Below, piece after piece: positions 27,417 to 34,057 of a DNA stretch of 64,000 bases. Numbering within the stretch: the first letter of the stretch is position 1; the number at the start of each line of letters is the position of its first letter. Below the pieces are notes generated by a model, which was given only the letters and a program-made list of their open reading frames with translations, had not been told where the DNA came from and ran no database searches. The stretch is from CAVTBX01 sp963733135 (GTDB lineage Bacteria; Actinomycetota; Thermoleophilia; Gaiellales; Gaiellaceae): assembly GCA_963733135.1 (NCBI GenBank), contig CAVTBX010000010.1, positions 186,001-250,000 on the forward strand. Reading direction: 5' to 3'. Made by a program: the position numbers and the translations under genes.

Positions 27417-27575
27417 TGGTGGGTCGGTAATTGGGGTGCCGTTGGGGATGGCCTAGACCAAGCGAGGGCGCGCGATTGGCTGCAGGTAAGGCCGGTGGCC
27501 TTGGCAAAGGCAATCGCGCGGCCTCGCGCCGAGTCTAGGCCACCAGCCGGCGGTGCCGGAATTGCCGACCAACCA
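27417..27575. repeat. Long foldback (MITE-like) element, copy F2
   Basis: The 159-bp element starts one base after the hpnH stop. Outer arms TGGTGGGTCGGTAATT and AATTGCCGACCAACCA pair, further paired blocks include TGGCCTAGAC/GTCTAGGCCA, and the apex AAGGCCGGTGGCCTT (27488-27502) is identical to that of copy F1. The putative hpnG start at 27553 falls inside the right arm, so the element either separates hpnG from its operon or provides its 5' end. Confidence 0.8.
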
Positions 27576-28177
27576 TCTGGCGTCCGGCGACCTCGTCCTC
27601 TGCTGCGCGCTCGCCTCGGAGGAGCGGGCAGCCCGGCGTGCAGGCGCGCGAACGGCACTGGTCGGCCTCGGTGCGGGACTCCCGCTGCCGGAAGGGCGGC
27701 TCGTGAGCTTCGGCGTCGCGGGCGCGCTCGTTCCGGGGCTCAAGCCCGGGACGCTTGTGACGGCGTCACGCGTCGTCGACGGGGATGGCCGGGTGCTCTG
27801 GGAGGGTGCCGCCGGTGGCCGTCGCGGGTGCGCGGCCGGCGGTCGTCTGTGACACCGGGCGGGTGGTGGACTCGCCGGCCGACCGAGCTGCCGTCGCCGG
27901 CCGATCGGGCGCCGAGGCCGTCGATATGGAGAGCGCCGCCCTAGCAGCGAGCGGCCGCCTCGTGGGAGTCGTGCGGGCGATCATCGACACGCCGAGCGAG
28001 CGCGTCGGACGACTGGCATTCGCGGCAAAGCCCGATGGGCGTACGGACCTGCGAGCCGCGGCAATCGCGTTCCTCACCGAGCCCGTCATGAGCGTCCGAG
28101 TCGCCCGCCGAGCCAGCACGGCCTTCGGAGCACTCGAGGCCGCGGCCCGCGCCATCCGAGCACTCGAACCCCGCTGA
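27553..28177 (+). CDS. hpnG: Adenosylhopane nucleosidase-like protein, one frameshift
   Basis: The first part (GDLVLCCALASEERAARRAG, RLVSFGVAGALVPGLKPGTL) and the second (VVCDTGRVVDSPADRAAVAG, SGAEAVDMESAALAASGRLV, VVRAIIDTPSERVGRL) together match a purine-nucleoside-phosphorylase-fold protein; DMESAA is the nucleoside-binding motif. The frame changes near 27810. Its place after hpnH identifies it as HpnG, which removes adenine from adenosylhopane. The GTG start at 27553 lies inside foldback F2 and is uncertain. Short for the family N-terminally. Confidence 0.72.
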
Positions 28178-28185
28178 TCCCGGGC

Positions 28186-28371
28186 CTCGGAGGGTTTGGC
28201 GAAACGCTCTTCGTTGTCTGGTCGCACGCTTCCGCGTCCAATCACCGCCCAAGGACGCAGGGAGCGCTCGTACCTTGGAGTCTGGACGCGGATGCGTGCG
28301 ACTGAGGACGCCGCCTCGGGGCGAGCAGCGCGGCCGGGCGGCACAACGACTGTTTCGCCAAAGCCTCCTAG
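28186..28371 (+). repeat. CTAG-ended inverted-repeat element, copy R2
   Basis: The 186-bp copy starts CTCGGAGGGTTTGGCGAAAC and ends GTTTCGCCAAAGCCTCCTAG. The interior has the family core AAGGACGCAGGGAGCGCTCG and GCGACTGAGGACGCCG. It lies 9 bp after the hpnG stop and upstream of ispH. Confidence 0.9.
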
Positions 28372-28385
28372 TAACAGTCTGTTAC
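28371..28385. promoter_or_regulatory. Perfect 15-bp dyad upstream of ispH
   Basis: GTAACAG-T-CTGTTAC is a perfect 7-bp inverted repeat that begins at the last base of repeat R2 and lies 136 bp before ispH. It looks like an operator half-site pair, but no cognate regulator is nearby. The rest of 28386-28520 holds only the ispH -10 (TACCGT at 28509-28514). Confidence 0.4.
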
Positions 28386-28520
28386 AAGCGCCTTAGTTCG
28401 GACTTGGACGCAAGGGCAGGAGTGTGCGCGACGGCTGACTCAGTGACACAGTGCCACTAGTCGCGCGACACGCTATGGAGCGACTTCCGGGTCGGGCTTG
28501 CACTTCGATACCGTGAGAGT

Positions 28521-29447
28521 GTGACCAAGAGAGTTCTGATCGCTGCTCCGCGCAGCTTTTGCGCTGGTGTGGTGCGGGCGATCGACATCGTCGAGAAGCT
28601 GCTCGATACGCACGGGCCACCGGTCTACGTTCGGCACGAGATCGTCCACAACGTCCATGTCGTCCGCGATCTCGAGGCGCGCGGGGCGGTGTTCGTCGAC
28701 AGCGAGCAGGACGTGCCGGAAGGCGCCCTGGTCGTTCTCTCAGCCCACGGCGTCGCGCCCGAGGTCTACCGGAAGTGCGAGGAGCGGAATCTCGAGGTCG
28801 TCGACGCCGTCTGTCCGCTCGTCTCGAAGGTGCACGCGGAGGCGCGGCGGTACGCGGCCCGAGGTCACAAGATCGCGCTCGTTGGCCACGCCGGCCATGT
28901 GGAGGTCGAGGGGACGATGGGTGAGGCGCCTGAGGCGATGGTGCTCGTCGAGACCGAGGAGGACGCGAGGAGCCTCGAGGTCGACGACGGCGAAGGGCTC
29001 GCCTACCTCACCCAGACGACGCTCTCCCTGGATGACACCTCGAAGGTCGTGGACGTGCTGCGCGAGCGCTTCCCAAATCTCGTCGGGCCTCCCTCCGCGG
29101 ACATCTGCTACGCCACGCAGAATCGCCAGGATGCCGTCAAGCGAATCTGCGAGGAGGCGACGGTCGTCCTCGTCGTGGGCTCCCGGACGAGCTCGAACGC
29201 GAACCGGCTCGTCGAGGTGGCGAAGGATCGGGGAGCCGATGCGTACCTGATTGACGACGAGCGCGACCTCGAAGCCGCGTGGCTCGACGGCCATGAAGTT
29301 GTCGGTCTGACCGCCGGGGCCTCGTCGCCCGACGTTCTCGTGCGGCGAGTTGCAGACCGGCTCGCGGAGCTCGGCTATGCCGACAGCGAGGAAGTCGAGA
29401 TCGCGCGCGAGGACGTCTTCTTCCGTCTGCCGGCCTCGTTGCGCTAG
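28521..29447 (+). CDS. ispH: 4-hydroxy-3-methylbut-2-enyl diphosphate reductase
   Basis: The 308-aa protein has the three 4Fe-4S cysteines of IspH: PRSFCAGVVRAI (near residue 14), VDAVCPLVSKVH (near 98) and ADICYATQNRQDA (near 195), plus SSNANRLVEVA for substrate binding. It completes the MEP isoprenoid pathway and supplies precursor for the adjacent hopanoid genes. TACCGT ends 6 nt before the GTG, indicating a leaderless transcript. Its stop TAG is part of the CTAG end of repeat R3. Confidence 0.96.
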   Translation: MTKRVLIAAPRSFCAGVVRAIDIVEKLLDTHGPPVYVRHEIVHNVHVVRDLEARGAVFVDSEQDVPEGALVVLSAHGVAPEVYRKCEERNLEVVDAVCPLVSKVHAEARRYAARGHKIALVGHAGHVEVEGTMGEAPEAMVLVETEEDARSLEVDDGEGLAYLTQTTLSLDDTSKVVDVLRERFPNLVGPPSADICYATQNRQDAVKRICEEATVVLVVGSRTSSNANRLVEVAKDRGADAYLIDDERDLEAAWLDGHEVVGLTAGASSPDVLVRRVADRLAELGYADSEEVEIAREDVFFRLPASLR

Positions 29448-29630
29448 GAGGGATTGGCGAAACGGCCTTCGTTGCCTGGTCGCACGCTTACGCGTCTAAT
29501 CTCCACGCAAGGACGCAGGGAGTGTTCGTACCTTGGATGCTGGACGCGGATGCGTACGACTGAGGACGCGGCCTCAGGGCGTGCAGCGCGGCCGCGGCGA
29601 CACAACGGCCGTTTCGCCAAGCCCTCCTAG
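29444..29630 (+). repeat. CTAG-ended inverted-repeat element, copy R3
   Basis: The 187-bp copy has near-perfect ends CTAGGAGGGATTGGCGAAAC and GTTTCGCCAAGCCCTCCTAG. It supplies the ispH stop codon (29445-29447) at one end and the first base of a plausible -35 hexamer (GTGACT at 29630) at the other. Confidence 0.92.
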
Positions 29631-29658
29631 TGACTTCGTTGCCGCTCGCGGCTATGCT
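29630..29658 (+). promoter_or_regulatory. Promoter of the pheA leader region
   Basis: GTGACT (29630-29635, 4/6 to TTGACA), a 17-nt spacer and TATGCT (29653-29658, 4/6 to TATAAT) lie just after repeat R3. The predicted transcription start falls at about 29665-29666, the ATG of the leader ORF. Confidence 0.5.
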
Positions 29659-29665
29659 CGGCTCG

Positions 29666-29749
29666 ATGCGAGCCACGACCAGCTTCCTCTTTATCCGGCC
29701 CCGGCTCGAAACCGGGGTTGCGATGGTCGTCGGCGCGCGGGCGCGCTAG
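29666..29749 (+). CDS. Possible leaderless leader peptide of pheA (attenuator candidate)
   Basis: A 27-codon ORF starts at the predicted +1 of the promoter above and ends TAG at 29747-29749, 70 nt before pheA. It reads MRATTSFLFIRPRLETGVAM and carries Phe codons at positions 7 and 9. GCCACGACCA (29672-29681) can pair with TGGTCGTCGGC (29724-29734) with one bulge, enclosing CCCCGG/CCGGGG; the Phe codons begin 3 nt after the 5' arm. This is the geometry of amino-acid-sensing attenuation, but only two Phe codons are present and no U-tract terminator is seen. Confidence 0.4.
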   Translation: MRATTSFLFIRPRLETGVAMVVGARAR

Positions 29750-29818
29750 GAGACACGTCGCTTCCGGATTTCGGGCTCGGGGCCTGACCCGTTCCCGCCG
29801 ATCCTCGAGGAGGAAGCC

Positions 29819-30661
29819 GTGACGAATGCCCCCGATACACCGCAGGTCGCCTACGCCGGCCGAGACGGCGCTCATAGCGCCGCCGCCTGCGAGCAACTCT
29901 TCCCCGCGGGCGCAAGCCTGGTCTCTCTACCGAGCTTCTCGGCCGTTGCGGAAGCCGCGGCCGGAGGCGCCGTTCACATCGGCGTGCTGCCCATCGAGAG
30001 CTCACTTTCCGGCCCGGTGGCCGAGACCCACGACATCCTCCACGACTCCGCTCTCTCGATCACGGCAGAGACGGTGCTCGCAATCCGGCATTGCCTCGTC
30101 GGGCCCGAGATCGTCCGGCTCGAGCAGGTGCGGGTCGTCCGCTCCCACCCGGCTGCGTTGGATCAGTGCCGACAGCTTCTGGCGGCGATGCCGTGGGCGA
30201 CCGCCATCGCCGCAGCCACCACGGCGGACGCGGCGGCGGAAGTTGCGGCCCACGGCGATGCCTCCGAGGCCGCCATCGCAAGCGAGCGCGCTGCCCGCCT
30301 CAACGGGCTCGAGGTCATAGCCGGCGACGTGGGAGATCACCACGAGGCCTACACGCGCTTCGTCGCCGTGGCCCCTTACACGCGGCTCGATCGAAGCGCG
30401 GACGAGTGGAGAACCGCCTTCAGCTTCGTGACCGACCACAGGCCCGGAGCCTTGCACGTCGCGATCGAGCCGTTCGGCCGCCATGGGCTCGACCTCGTTC
30501 AGCTCGTCTCCCGTCCGATTCCTCACTCTCCTTTCCGCTACCGTTTCGACGCCGTACTGGCCGGGCACCCGCTCGACCCGCTCGTCCGAGACACGCTCGC
30601 AGAGGTCACCCAGGAGACGCGGCGGCTGACCGTCTTCGGCTCGTATCCCGCACACTCCTAA
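29819..30661 (+). CDS. pheA: Prephenate dehydratase
   Basis: The 280-aa protein has the periplasmic-binding-like dehydratase domain (VAYAGRDGAHSAAACEQLFP; VLPIESSLSGPVAETHDIL; AAIASERAARLNGLEVIAGD) with the TRF motif in AYTRFVAVAPY. A C-terminal ACT domain begins near TAFSFVTDHRPGALHVAIEP. It converts prephenate to phenylpyruvate for phenylalanine synthesis and is a monofunctional form without chorismate mutase. AGGAGG lies 8 nt before the GTG start and sits in a small palindrome (TCCTCGAGGA), so access of ribosomes may be structured. Confidence 0.92.
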   Translation: MTNAPDTPQVAYAGRDGAHSAAACEQLFPAGASLVSLPSFSAVAEAAAGGAVHIGVLPIESSLSGPVAETHDILHDSALSITAETVLAIRHCLVGPEIVRLEQVRVVRSHPAALDQCRQLLAAMPWATAIAAATTADAAAEVAAHGDASEAAIASERAARLNGLEVIAGDVGDHHEAYTRFVAVAPYTRLDRSADEWRTAFSFVTDHRPGALHVAIEPFGRHGLDLVQLVSRPIPHSPFRYRFDAVLAGHPLDPLVRDTLAEVTQETRRLTVFGSYPAHS

Positions 30662-30669
30662 TCCAAGAC

Positions 30670-30873
30670 CTACGGATAGACCTCGCTTCCGCTATCCGAG
30701 CCTGTGATGGCACGAATGATCAATCCGATTAGCCACATCGCAAGGAAGACGAGGACGACCGTCGCCGCAACCTTCCACACACCGCGGAAGAACCACCGTG
30801 CGGTAGGGCTCACGCCGTCGGTCGCCCTCTCGTCCGACCTAGTCTCCGATTGAGTAGGTGTAGGTTCCGTCAC
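30670..30873 (-). CDS. Small single-pass membrane protein (67 aa)
   Basis: The protein has a polar N terminus (TEPTPTQSETRSDERATDG), then a Trp-flanked hydrophobic segment (KVAATVVLVFLAMWLIGLII) and a short acidic tail. No family is recognised. Its GTG start overlaps the preceding secreted-protein gene by 35 nt, so the two may be co-transcribed. Confidence 0.6.
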   Translation of the reverse strand: MTEPTPTQSETRSDERATDGVSPTARWFFRGVWKVAATVVLVFLAMWLIGLIIRAITGSDSGSEVYP

Positions 30874-31378
30874 CGCGCACCGACATCCGAATCCACGGGT
30901 AGGTCGTGCTCAGGCAGCCGTACTTGACGATGCAGTTGCTGAACTTCGCCTGACGAAACGCCGTGTGTCCGCTCCTCGGCTCGCTGCAGCACCAGGTGAA
31001 CCAGTTGCTCCAGGACTCGATCACACCGTGGTAGTCGTTGAACCCGTTCATGTCCGTGACGTACGTCGAGGTGCCCACGGACACGAGGCGACGCGAAGGT
31101 CGCCAGCACCAGCTTCGCTTCATCCACCATTTGAAGGCAAGAGACCCCAGAAGGGTCTTCTTCACGTAGGCGACCTTGGCCGACCGGCACTTGTACGGAA
31201 CTCGCTTGCCGACGGCATCGAGTTCGTAGAACGTCTCGACCGGATCGTCTTCGACGATCACCTCGTTGCCATTCGCGTTCGTTGCGTCCTCTGGCGGGAG
31301 GATCGTGGCTGCGGCGTTGCCCGCAACCGCGAGAAGAAGGCCGGCACATAGCGCCGTCATCATGAGTAAACGCAGCAC
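30839..31378 (-). CDS. Secreted hypothetical protein (179 aa)
   Basis: A signal peptide is clear (MLRLLMMTALCAGLLLAVAG then NAAATILPP, cleavage likely after the Ala-rich run). The mature part is rich in Trp, Cys and Arg, including FKWWMKRSWCWRPSRRLVSV, ESWSNWFTWCCSEPRSG and NCIVKYGCLSTTYPWIRMSV. The six or so cysteines suggest disulfides. I know no family for it. GGAGGTGAGCG before the ATG is a good ribosome-binding site. Confidence 0.7.
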   Translation of the reverse strand: MLRLLMMTALCAGLLLAVAGNAAATILPPEDATNANGNEVIVEDDPVETFYELDAVGKRVPYKCRSAKVAYVKKTLLGSLAFKWWMKRSWCWRPSRRLVSVGTSTYVTDMNGFNDYHGVIESWSNWFTWCCSEPRSGHTAFRQAKFSNCIVKYGCLSTTYPWIRMSVRGDGTYTYSIGD

Positions 31379-31513
31379 GCATCGCTCACCTCCTTTCCGA
31401 CCTTGCGGTCGCGGGCATTGGTCTTTCGGTCGAGTCTAGGGAGGCACGGCCCAGAAAATCTGCGGCCTTTTTGGACATGTCCCGTGACGAAACCGTCACG
31501 CGAGACGCACGAC

Positions 31514-32389
31514 TTACGCGCGCGAGGCCGCCACGCCCTCTCCGGCCGCGCGCACGAGCGCGGGGAGGTTCTCGACTGCGTAGCCGCCCTCGAGAACGAG
31601 CGCACACCGCGGCGCGAGCGCCCCGACGCGCTGCCCCAGCTCACGAAATCCGTCGGCGCTGAGCTCCATGCCGCCGACCGGATCGCCCGCCGCCGCGTCG
31701 AAGCCGGCGGAGACGAGCAGCAAGTCCGGCTCGAACGCTCGGATCGCAGGCTCTGCGGACTCCTCGTACGCCACGAGGAACTCCGCATCGCCCGTCCCGG
31801 CCGGGAGCGGCACGTTCACGGTCGTCGCGTTACCCTCGCCCGGTCCGCCGCTGCCCGGATAGAACGGCCATTGGTGAAGCGAGACGAAGAGGACGGAGTC
31901 GTCCTCCCAGAAGATCTCCTGCGTCCCATTGCCGTGGTGCACGTCCCAGTCGAGGATGGCGACCCGCCCCAACCCGAGCTCCCGCTGGGCGAATCGGGCA
32001 GCCACGGCGACGTTGCCGAAGAGGCAGAAGCCCATCGCGCGCGCCCGTAGGGCGTGATGCCCGGGCGGCCGAACCAGCGCGAAGCCGCCGATCTCGACAG
32101 CCTGGATGGCGGCCCCTGCGGCGAGCCGAGCTGCTCGCCACGAGCTTGGCGTGCACACCGTGTCCGCATCCAGCCACCGAGTCTCACCGGCCTCGCTGAG
32201 CTCGCGGATCCCCTCGATGTACCCGCGGTCATGAACCGCAGCGAGCTCGTCGACCGTGGCTTCGCGCGCCTCGGTGAGCTCCGGGAATTCTTCCAGGAGC
32301 GCCGCTGCCCGTAACTGGGACTCCGGATGCGCGCCCGTGGGATGAAGCTCGGCGAAATCCGAATGGCTGACGAGCGGGAGCATTACCAC
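31514..32389 (-). CDS. Histone-deacetylase-family (AcuC-like) amidohydrolase
   Basis: The 291-aa protein has the zinc-deacetylase signatures RPPGHHALRARAMGFCLFGN (active-site His pair), VAILDWDVHHGNGTQEIFW (zinc Asp/His) and LLVSAGFDAAAGDPVGGMEL (second zinc Asp). Bacterial members deacylate acetylated lysine in proteins such as acetyl-CoA synthetase, or polyamines. It starts within 1-6 nt of the SDR stop, so the two are an operon; GTG 32389 and ATG 32383 are both possible starts. Confidence 0.88.
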   Translation of the reverse strand: MVMLPLVSHSDFAELHPTGAHPESQLRAAALLEEFPELTEAREATVDELAAVHDRGYIEGIRELSEAGETRWLDADTVCTPSSWRAARLAAGAAIQAVEIGGFALVRPPGHHALRARAMGFCLFGNVAVAARFAQRELGLGRVAILDWDVHHGNGTQEIFWEDDSVLFVSLHQWPFYPGSGGPGEGNATTVNVPLPAGTGDAEFLVAYEESAEPAIRAFEPDLLLVSAGFDAAAGDPVGGMELSADGFRELGQRVGALAPRCALVLEGGYAVENLPALVRAAGEGVAASRA

Positions 32390-33135
32390 TAGAAGGCCGG
32401 CTGAGCCACGACCTGCTGAAGCATCCCGCCGTCCAGCACGTAGCTCGCGCCAGTGACGTAGCTCGACTCGTCGCCGGCCAGCCAGGACACGAGAGCCGCC
32501 ACCTCCTCGGGAGTCCCGGCGCGCCCGAGCGGCACTTCCCGATCGAGCTCGCCGGCGTCCGCCTCGTTCCGCTCCGTCGCGATCACGCCCGGGGCGACAG
32601 AGTTCACCCGGATCCCGTGCTCACCGAGCTCCAGCGCCAGCGAGCGCGAGATCATGCCGAGCGCTGCCTTGGCGCCGGCGTAGAGCGTAAAGCCTGGCCG
32701 CGGAATGTGCTCGTGAACACTCGTCACGTTGACGATCGAACCGCCTTCACCCCGCTCCTTCATCGCGCGCGCCGCAGCCCTCGCGACCAGGAACGATCCG
32801 CGAACGTCGACCGAGAAGATGTGGTCGAAGTCGTCCGCCGTCAGCTCGAGGGCCGGCTTGGCCGACGTCACGCCCGCGTTGTTCACGAGCACATCGATCC
32901 GGCCGAACCGCTCGACCGTTGCGCCGACGAGACGGTCTCCGATGTCAAGCTCGGATAGGTCGCCGACGATCCACTCGGCCGGACCGCGGGCCGCAGCCCT
33001 CTCGAACGCCTCACGCGTCTCGTCACGGTCGTTCCGCGAGTTGAAGGCGAGCCGGAATCCGTCGGCCTGGAGGCGCTGTGCGATTGCCGAGCCGATCCCG
33101 GCGTTCGCTCCGGTGACGAGGGCGACGCGATCCAC
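32389..33135 (-). CDS. Short-chain dehydrogenase/reductase
   Basis: The 248-aa classical SDR has TGANAGIGSAIAQRL (NAD(P) loop, residues 8-22), NNAGVTSAKP (near 86), the catalytic Ser in VNVTSVHEHI and the YAGAK pair (near 156). FabG-like 3-ketoacyl or sugar-alcohol reductases are the closest types; substrate unknown. TAGCGT ends 6 nt before the GTG, indicating a leaderless start. Confidence 0.87.
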   Translation of the reverse strand: MDRVALVTGANAGIGSAIAQRLQADGFRLAFNSRNDRDETREAFERAAARGPAEWIVGDLSELDIGDRLVGATVERFGRIDVLVNNAGVTSAKPALELTADDFDHIFSVDVRGSFLVARAAARAMKERGEGGSIVNVTSVHEHIPRPGFTLYAGAKAALGMISRSLALELGEHGIRVNSVAPGVIATERNEADAGELDREVPLGRAGTPEEVAALVSWLAGDESSYVTGASYVLDGGMLQQVVAQPAF

Positions 33136-33144
33136 CCGTTTACG

Positions 33145-33978
33145 CTACCCGCTGGCGAAGCCGCGAAGCCTCTCGGTCAGCCGGTTCAGCCCCCAGGTCT
33201 CGGCGAGATTCGCCGCCTGCTCAAACTCAGGCTCGCCGTCCGGGATCTCCGGCACAGGAGCGTGGTACTGGAGCCGGGCGATCCGGAGATACATGCGCAG
33301 CGCATCGACCTGCTCGGTGAAGAGCCCTGCCTCGATCGCGGCGTCGAGGGTTCCGTGGGTCTGGAGGATCGTGGCCGCCCGCTTCTCGCCGATCCCCTTC
33401 GCGCCCGGAATGCGATCCGAGTTGTCGCCGCGAAGCGCGATCAGATCGGGCACCTGGCTCGGCTCGACGCCATAGCGCTCCTTCACCTGGGCCGGCCCGA
33501 CCCGATTCATCTCCGAGACGCCCTTGACCGGCATGACGAGCGTCGTCCGCTTGCTCGCGAGCTGGAAGAGGTCACGGTCGCTCGTCAGGACGAGGGACGA
33601 GCCGCGCTGCGCCTCCTCGGCCTGAACGGCCGCAGCCAGAAAGTCGTCCGCCTCGAACCCGGCTTCCTTCGCCCACGGAAAGGCGAGCGCCTCGCAGAGC
33701 TCCGGCAGGCGATCGAGCTGGGACATGAGCTCGGGCGGGAAGTCGCGCCCGCTCTGGTAGCCCTCGAGCAGCTCGTGCCGGTAGGTGGGGATCCCGATCG
33801 TGTCCCAGCCGACGAACACGGCCCGCGGCCGCTCCGCGTCCCAGACGGTCAGGAGCATGTTGGCGAACCCGACGAGCATGTTGGCCTGGTTGCCCTCGGC
33901 GTCCCGGATCGAGGAAGGGAGCGCGTGGTACGCGCGGTGGGCGAGCGAGTCGCCGTCGACGGCAAGGAGCGGCTTCAC
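33145..33978 (-). CDS. Stand-alone 5'-3' exonuclease (DNA polymerase I N-terminal-like)
   Basis: From the GTG at 33978 the product is 277 aa: KPLLAVDGDSLAHRAYHALP, EAGFEADDFLAAAVQAEE, SLVLTSDRDLFQLASKRTTL and the helix-hairpin-helix region DLIALRGDNSDRIPGAKGIG. These are the metal-binding Asp clusters of the FEN/Pol I 5' nuclease. No polymerase domain follows, so it is the separate exonuclease form that removes RNA primers or flaps. An upstream in-frame extension to 34275 would overlap the divergent gene and lacks family sequence. Confidence 0.88.
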   Translation of the reverse strand: MKPLLAVDGDSLAHRAYHALPSSIRDAEGNQANMLVGFANMLLTVWDAERPRAVFVGWDTIGIPTYRHELLEGYQSGRDFPPELMSQLDRLPELCEALAFPWAKEAGFEADDFLAAAVQAEEAQRGSSLVLTSDRDLFQLASKRTTLVMPVKGVSEMNRVGPAQVKERYGVEPSQVPDLIALRGDNSDRIPGAKGIGEKRAATILQTHGTLDAAIEAGLFTEQVDALRMYLRIARLQYHAPVPEIPDGEPEFEQAANLAETWGLNRLTERLRGFASG

Positions 33979-34057
33979 GTGCCGGGAAGTATCACGGCGG
34001 CCGACCGACCCGTGCGCTTGAAAACAGGCGCCGAAAGTCGCATCATCGGCGGCTGAG

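Noticed and set aside
28275..28460. Short frames encoding RATEDAASGRAARPGG-like peptides at several loci
   Set aside because: All are translations of the R-family repeat interior and are not conserved proteins.
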